A stretch of DNA of 50,987 nt from Pseudomonas jinjuensis (GTDB lineage: Bacteria > Pseudomonadota > Gammaproteobacteria > Pseudomonadales > Pseudomonadaceae). The stretch's first letter is position 1; every line of letters starts with the position of its first letter. The DNA lies in NCBI RefSeq assembly GCF_900103845.1, contig NZ_FNIJ01000009.1, forward strand, positions 1 through 50,987. Direction: 5' to 3'. The position numbers were made by a program, and so were the translations under genes. Below the pieces are notes generated by a model. That model had not been told where the DNA came from. It worked only from the letters and a program-made list of their open reading frames with translations, and ran no database searches. Positions 33,800-42,700 of the stretch are shown here, piece by piece.

Positions 33800-36700
33800 A
33801 TGCCGCGCGTGAATGTTTTCGCTCCGGCCAGCCACGCGCTGGCGCTGGAGCCCCGCATCCTCTTCGATGGCGCAGCTGCGGCAGCCGCCGACCAGCAGCA
33901 CAACGACCCGGGCCACGCGCCCGCCCCGGCCGATCGCCCGGCACCCGTAGCCGAACCCTCCAATTCCGCCAGTGCGCCCGCTCCCGCGCCCTCGGCCGCG
34001 CGCCACCTGCTGGTGCTGGACAGCCGCGTGGAAAACCGCGAGCGGCTCACCGCCGACCTGCCGGCCGACGTCAGGGCCGTGGTGGTGAACACCACCGAGG
34101 ATGGCCTGGCGGCGATTTCCGCCGCGCTGGCCGAGCTGGGCAAGGTCGATTCGATCCAGATCTTCTCCCACGGCGGCGCCGGGCAGTTCACCCTCGGCAA
34201 TCGCACCCTGACCGCGAGCAACCTCGACCAGGCCGCCGGCATCCTCGACGGCTGGCGCGCCGCGCTGAACGCCGGGGCGGACATCCAGCTCTACGGCTGC
34301 GACATCGGCGCCGGCACGGCGGGCCAGAAGCTGGTGAACGAACTGGCGCTGCGCACCGGCGCCGACGTCGGCGCCTCCAGCAACGACACCGGCTCCCGCG
34401 CGGCCGGCGGCGACTGGAACCTGGAAGTCCGCAGCGGCCTCATCGACCGGCCGATCGCCCTCAGCGCCGATGCCCTCGCCACCTTCGACGGCCTGCTGGC
34501 CGATGCCGGGCCGACCACCGCCCTGCCCGTCACCGCCCAGGACGTGCTGCTCGGCGACCAGTTCAGCTTCACCGTGGACTTCACCAACGTCTCGACCCAG
34601 CCCGGCTTCGCCCCCTTCGTCACGCTGTTCATGCCCGCCACCGGCAAGGACGGCGACGACGGCGTGACCTTCATCTCGGCCAACTACCTCGGGCAGAACC
34701 TGGTCAGCCACGTGGTCACCTTCGACGCCAACGGCCAGGCCATCCACCCGCTGGCCGAGGATGCCAACGGCAACCCGCTGGTGATCGATGCCGCCGACTT
34801 CGGCATGCGCGCCGGCGACCAGATGGTGGTGGTCGAACTGCCGTTCGCCAGCGTGACCCAGGACCAGCCGGTGATTTCCGTGCAGATCACCGCCAGCCTG
34901 AGCAACCTGGCCGACACCAGCTTCTCCGACGGCGCGCCGGACCTGACCATCCAGGTCAGGGGCGGCTTCGAGTTCGGCAACGACGCCCTCGACAATCCCA
35001 CCCAGGACCCCAGCCTGGTCGAGGCCGTGACCCACTCCTTCATCGTCCACCCGACGGTGATCACCGCGACCCAGACGGTCAACGCTCCCGAGGGCGAAAC
35101 CACCACCGGGCCGAACTACGGCCGCACCCTGACCACCACCGTCACCCCGGCGAACGGCCAGACCCTGACCAACGTGGTGGTCACCCAGCCGCTGCCGGGC
35201 AACATCCAGGTCACCGCGATAACGCCCGGCGCCGGCGGCGTCCTGACCTCCATCACCCTCGCCGACGGCCGGGTGGTCACCAACCCGGCCGAGATCAACC
35301 TGCTGATCGCCGCCGACGACGTGTTCATCAGCCAGTTCACCGTCCAGTACGCCACCCTCAGCGGCCCCACCGACACCCTGGTGCAGTTCTACGTGCCGGA
35401 TGCCGATTCCAGCGGCCAGCAGATCCTCGATCCGGTCACCGGCGCACCGGTCACCATCACCATCGACGCGCCCACCGCCAGCGGCCAGTGGGTGCCGCTG
35501 GACCCGCGCGATGTCGTCCCGCCGGATACCAGCATCGACTTCAGCGCCACCGGCGAGGACACCAGCTTCGTCGCCAAGTCGATCACCCTGCGCAAGACCG
35601 CGACCCTGCAGGTGGACGTCGGCCACGTCGGCATCAGCATCGGCGACACCCTGAACTACCGGCTGGACATGGCGGTATCCGACTTCTTCGCCTACGGCAG
35701 CGACTTCTTCGGCGACGGCGAACTGGTGGTGCGCGACCTGATCGGCGACGGCCAGACCCTGACCGGCACGCCGACCCTCACCGTGACCCTGGCCGGCGTC
35801 ACCCGGAACATCGCCCTGGTCACCAGCGTGGTGACCAATGCGGACGGCACCACCTCGGTCGAGTTCGACATCGCCCAGTCGCTGCGCAATGCCTTCTTCG
35901 GCATTCGCGGCTGGTTCAACGGCGACCTGGCCTTCGATGAAACCCGCGACGGCGCCGCCACCGCAGTGATCAGCTACAGCACGGTGATCGCCCAGAGCTA
36001 CACGCCGCCCTCCGGCGCGCCGCACAGCGAGATCAACGAGGGCGACAGCGTCGGCAACTCGGTGGAGGTCAGCGGCACCATTCTCGAAGACCTGTTCAAC
36101 CTCACCGGCGCCTCGCAGACCGACGATTCCAGCAGCACCACGACCATTCCCACCAGCACCGTCGACATCCAGCTGGTCGAGGTCAACAACGGCACGCCGC
36201 CGCCCAGCGGCGAGCTGCGCCCCGGCGACCTGGTGACCTTCCGCCTGTCCTACGACCTGGTCACCGGCGACTACGAGCAGTACCGGCTCACCGCCTACCT
36301 GCCGTTGCCGCTGTTCGATGTCACCGGCCTCACCTGGACCATCGGCGACGGCTCCGGCCAGTGGCAGATCGGCCCCGGCAACAGCAACCTCGGCCCGCTG
36401 GTCAGCGTCACCAGCGGCGCCGGCAACTCGGTGGTGTTCGACTTCGGCAGCTTCACCACCGCCGACATCGACGGCAGCCGCATCGTCGTCGAATTCACCC
36501 TGCGCGTCGGCGACCAGCCGTTCGCCGACCAGCGCTCGCTGGACGTGCTGGCGCAGTCGACCCAGCAGACCACCCTCACCGACCAGACGCTGATTTCCTC
36601 GGATGTCGCCGTCATCGTCTCCGTCGCCGAACCGGTGCTGAACATCCGCCATGGCGTGGTATCCACCAGCCACGGCACGGTGACCGGCACCACCGGCAGC

Positions 36701-39700
36701 TGGAGCGCGCCGGGCACCGCCGGCGTGCCCTTCAGCGGCAGCGTCACCGAACTCAACGCGGTGAACGGCGACGTCAGCGGCATCGACGGCGGCGACCTGC
36801 TGCGCCTGGCCACCGCCATCGAGAACAGCGGCGGCGGCGGCGCCTTCGACGTGGTCACCAGCATCACCCTGCCGCCGGGCCTGAGCTTCGTCGGCGGCAG
36901 CCTGGCCGCCGCCAACCTGCAGATCTACCGCGGCGACGGCACGCTCATGGTGGCCGGCGTGGACTATGCGGTGACGGGCAACACCATCACCTTCCTCGAC
37001 GCCAACAATACCGCCAGCCTGCTCGCCGGCCGCGCCGGCACGGCGGCCGACGCCAGCGGCGCCAACATGGTGGTGATCGTCTACGACGTGCGGGTGGACA
37101 ACGCCATCGCCGCCGCGCGCACCCTGCAGAGCAGCGCGGTCCTCAGCAACTACGCCAGCGTCGACAACGGCACCGACTTCACCCCCACCGACCTGCAGGA
37201 ACTCGCCAACCAGCAGGTGGCCTCGCCGGAAGTGCGCAAGGTGTTCGCCGGCGGCACCCTCGACAATGGCGATTCCAGCGCCACCCACACCACCGGCGCC
37301 GATCTGGTGGTGGGCGAGAGCATGGTCTTCGACATCGTCGTCACCCTGCCCGAAGGCACCACCCAGACCCTGCGCCTGGACGACCTGATCCCGCCCGGCC
37401 TGCGCCTCGACCCGGCATTCAACGGCGGCCTCGGCTACCAGCTGATCACCACCGTCGCCGGCAGCGGCGCCCTCACCGGCAACTTCGCCGGCACCGTCAC
37501 GGTGGGCAGCTTCGCCGCGCTGACCGGCGCCCTCGGCGACGACGGCGGCGACGTGCGCCTGACCTTCAGCGTCTCCAGCGCCAACGCCGACAACAACCTC
37601 GGCAACAACAGCTTCGTCATCCGCGTGCAACTGGTCGCCAGCAACGTGCTCGGCAACCAGGCCGGCACGGTGCTGCAGAACAACGCGCAGACACTCTTCA
37701 GCGATCCCGACGGCGATACGCCGAACGGCACCGTGGCGCTGGAGCGCACGGTGACCCTGACCGGCGGCCAGCCGACGGTGTTCATCCGCGAACCCACCCT
37801 GCAGATCAGCCAGCAGCTGGTAACGGTGCCCGACTTCAACGGTTTCGATCAGGGCGACCCGGTGGAATTCACCATCACCATCGCCAACGGCACCGCGGGC
37901 ACCGACTTCAATGCCTTCGACATCAGCTTCGCCGATGTCCTGCCCCCCGAACTGGACAACCTGCAGTTCACCGTCACCTACCTGAACGGCGCCAGCAACA
38001 ACGGCGGCGCGGACTTCGAGCTGGTCGGCGGGCAGCTGCGCAGCGTGGCCGGCGCCAACATCGACATCGTTCGCGGCGGCAGCATCGTGATCCGCGTGAC
38101 CGGCGTGGTGAACGCCACCGCGGCCGCCGAATCGACCTTCGACAACGTGGCGACGGTGCTCTGGACCAGCCTCGACGGCAACGTCGGCGGCGATGTCGAT
38201 CCGGCCGGCGAACGCACCGGCGCCGACGGCCTGCTGAACAGCGGCGTGCTCAACGACTACCAGCGCAATTCCACCCTGCTCATCCCGGTCAACCAGGCCA
38301 TGCAGTTGTCGCGCGTCGGCGGCCTTCCGGACACCCCGGCGCCGACGCCCGACACCCGCGCCCCGAGCGAGCAGGTGACCATCGGCGAAGTGATCCGCTA
38401 CCGCCTGGCGGTGCTGGTGCCCGAGGGCGACAACCCCAACTACCAGTTGCAGGTCGTGCTGGAAAACGGCCTGCAGTTCATCGACCCCGGCGCCAACAAC
38501 CTGCGCATCGCGCTGATTTCCAACAATGGCGGGCTGACCAGCGACGCCCTCCTCGCCCTCACCGGCGGCCTGCAGATCGAAGGCAACGAAACCAATGCCG
38601 AGGCCCGTCCCATCACCGCCGACCTGAGCGGAGCCGCGCCGGTGGCGCTGCTCAACCCGGCACGCGTCACGGTGGTCACCAATCCCGATGGCAGCCAGAC
38701 GGTGACCTTCGACCTCGGCAACCTGGTCAACGCCAACGACGACGTCGACCTCGAAGGCATAGTGCTGGAATTCAACGTGCGCGTGCTCAACCAGGCGGGC
38801 AACGTCGCCGGCGCCACTCTCGACGTCCAGGCCCACGAGTTCGTCGATGGCGTCGCCCGCTCCAGCAGCGACATCCGCACGGAATCCATCGTCGAGCCGA
38901 GCTTCGACGGCCTGGACAAGCAGGTCGTCAACTTCGATCCCAACCCGGCCGGCAGCACCGGCACCGCCACGGTGCAGATCGACTTCACCCAGAACGGCGG
39001 CCTGCCGGCCTTCGACACGCACCTGACGGACAGCTTCCCCGGCGGCAGCGACTACACCCTGGTCAGCCTGCAGATCGGCGGCACTACCTTCGGCCCCGGC
39101 AACCTGCCGCCCGGCGTCACCTTCAGCAACGCCGGCGGCATCACCCTGGACTTCGCGCAGATCGACCCGGGCACGCAGATTCGGGTCGTCTACCAGGTCA
39201 CGGTGCCGAACGACGCCGCCATCGCCAACAGCAACGCCGTGCTGACCTGGACCAGCCTGCCGGAAGACTTCAGCGCATTCGGCGGTTCCAGCGTCGGTAT
39301 CGACGGCCAGCCCGACGGCGAACGCACCGGTAGCGAGGCCGGCCCCAACACCTACATCCTCCGCGAAGGCGCCGGCCTCGGCATCATCGCCGGCACCCTG
39401 TGGAACGACACCGGCTCGGCCACCGGCAGCGCCGTCCCGGACGGCCCCGGCCTGCCCGGGCAGACCGTGACCCTGACCTGGGCCGGCGCCGACGGCGACC
39501 TCGCCACCAGCGCCGACAACCTGGTGTTCAGCACCGTCACCGACCTCGACGGCCAGTACCGCTTCGGCGTGCTGCCGGCGGGCATCTTCCGCATCGACGC
39601 GCCGGCCGGAACCATCAGCTATCCGCAGCCGCTCGGCGACCTGCGCGTACGCATCGACACCGACACCGCCAGCCCGCTCGGGCAGGTCGTCGTGACCCTC

Positions 39701-42700
39701 GGCGAAGGCGCCACCGGTGCCGCCGACGCCGGCTACGTGGAACAGAACGACGCGCCGGTGAACACCCTGCCCGGCACCCAGAACGGCCTGGAGGACGTGC
39801 CGCTGCCGATCGCCGGCATCTCGGTGGCCGACATCGACGCCAACCGCGATCCGAACGCCGCCGACCGCACCCTGCAGGTCACCCTCACGGTGCAGAACGG
39901 CACCCTCTCGCTGTCGGCTACGCCGCCCGGCGTCACCGTCAGCGGGGCGAACAGCGCCAGCCTGACCCTCACCGGCAACCTCGCCGATCTCAACGCCGCG
40001 CTGGCCAACCTGGTCTACCTCGGCAACCTCGATTTCAACGGCCTCGACACCCTCACGGTGCGCACCAGCGACCTGGGCAACTTCGGCGACGCCGACGGCG
40101 ACGGCATCCCCGGCGAGAACCCCGAGGACGCGCTGGTCGACCAGGACAGCCTGCAGATCGTCCTGGCGCCGGTGAACGACCCGCCGATCGCCAACCCCGA
40201 CCTGGCCGACGCCGTGGAAGCCGGCGGCACCTTCAACAACGTTCCGGGCGTCAACCCGCGCGGCAACCTGCTGAACAACGACACCGACGTCGACATCGCC
40301 ACCAACGCCGACGTGCTGCGAGTGGTCTCCATGGGCCTGAGCGGGCAGCCGCCGACCGCCATCCTCGGCGCCGGCGCCACCGTGGTGAACGGCACCTTCG
40401 GCCACCTGCTGGTGAGCGCCAACGGCGGCTACGAGTACGTGCTGCACAACGACGATCCGCGGGTGCAGGCGCTGCGCCTGTCCGGCGAAACCCTGGTCGA
40501 GGAATTCACCTACACCATTTCCGACCTCGGCGGGCTGCAGTCCAGCTCCACCCTGACCGTCACCATCCACGGCGCCAACGACACCCCGGTGGGCGTCGAC
40601 GACGAAGGCTCCGCCACCGAGGCCGGCGGCGTGCTCAACGGCACGCCGGGCAACGATGCCATCGGCAACGTGCTGGCCAACGACACCGACGTCGACAACG
40701 GCGACGCCCGCACCGTCACCGGCATCCGCAACCTGCGCGAAACCGCGCCCGGCACGCTGATCGACGTCGCCGCCGGCACCGACAGCAGCAACGGCACCGT
40801 CATCGTCGGCACCTTCGGCACCCTGACCATCGGCGCCGACGGCAGCTACCGCTACGTGGTGGACAACGACAACACCGTGGTCCAGCGGCTGGTCGCCGGC
40901 GACACCCTGGTGGAATTCTTCAGCTACCAGGTGACCGACATCGGCGGCCTCAACGATGTCGCCCAGCTGCGCATCGTCATAAACGGCGCCAACGACAACC
41001 CGCTGGCCAGCGACGACCAGGCCGCCGCCCAGGCCGCATCGACCAACGGCAACGCCCAGGAAAGCAACCCCACCGGCAACGTCATCCTCTTCCCCAGCCG
41101 GCCGGGGCCCATCGACCAGGACGGCGGCGACGGCGTGGACCTCGACGTCGACCGCACCGACCGGCCCAGCACCCAGCTCGACGTCACCGGCATCCGCGTC
41201 GGCCAGGAAACCGCCGGCGGTGCGCTGACGGGCGTGGCCGGCGGCACCACCCAGGCCGACGGCACGGTGATCGTCGGCCAGTTCGGCACCCTGCGCATCG
41301 GCGCCGACGGCTCGTTCTTCTACGACGTGGACAGCACCAACCCCGCTGTCCAGGGCCTGGGGCCGGGCGAAACACTGGACGAATTCTTCACCTACGAGAT
41401 CACCGACACCGCCGGCCTCACCGACCAGGCGCAGCTGCACATCATCGTGCGCGGCGTCAACGACCCGCCGGTGGCGCAGAACGTGGTGGCCATCGCCAGG
41501 GAAAGCGGCGGAGTGGCCAACGGCACGCCGGGCATCGACCCGACCGGCGACGCCACCGCCAATTCCTTCGATCCGGACGGCGATCCGCTGACCGTCACCC
41601 TGATCCGCGCCGGCGCCGAAGGGGATGCCGGCACGGCCGTTCCGGTGGACCCGGCGGGCACCCAGGTGATCGGCCTCTATGGCACCCTGACCATCCGCCC
41701 GGACGGCACCTTCAGCTACGTGGTGGACAACACCGATCCGCAAGTCCAGGCGCTGCGCGAAGCCGGCGACCTGCTGATCGAACGCTTCACCTACACCATT
41801 TCCGATGGCGTCGCACCGGCTCCCGAAACGGACACCGGCGAGATCGTCGTGGTCATCCTCGGCCAGAACGACAACCCGGTCGCCGTCGACGATGCCGCCA
41901 CCGCGGTGGAATCCGGCGGAGTGAACAACGGCCAGGCCGGCGTCGATCCGATCGGCAACGTGCTGGTCAACGACACCGACGTGGACGGCGGCGAGATTCC
42001 CGCCGACCCGATCGACTACGGCGAGACCCAGGCGGTTTCCACGGTACGTACCGGCGCCGAAGCTGGCAGCGGCGCCGCCGGCACCCTCGGCAGCGAACTG
42101 CGCGGCATCTACGGCTGGCTGACGCTCAACGCCGACGGCAGCTACAGCTACCGGCTGGACAACGCCATGGCCGAAGTCCAGGCCCTGCGCGGCAGCGCCA
42201 ACACCCTGGTCGACCTGTTCAGCTACACGGTGATCGACAGCGCCGGTGCCGAGGACCGCGCCACCCTGAACATCACCATCCAGGGCGCCAACGACGCGCC
42301 GGTGGCGAACGACGACGTCGCCCTCGCCATCGAGGCCGGCGGCGCGAACAACGCCACGCCGGGCGTCAACCCGAGCGGCAACGTGCTCGGCAATGACACC
42401 GACGTGGATGCCTTCGGCGAAAGCCTGAGCGTGATCTCGCTGAGCCAGGGCGCCAGCACCGGCACCGTCGGCACGGCCTTCGCCGGCACCTACGGCACCC
42501 TCACGCTGAACGCCGACGGCAGCTACAGCTACGTGCTGGACAACGCCAACCCGGCGGTGCAGGCACTGCGCAGCGCCATCGACACCCTCACGGAAAGCTT
42601 CACCTACGGCATCCGCGACCTGGCCGGGGCGACCAGTTCCGCCGTGCTCAGCATCGTCATCTCGGGCCGCAACGACAATCCGGTCGCGGTGGACGACACG

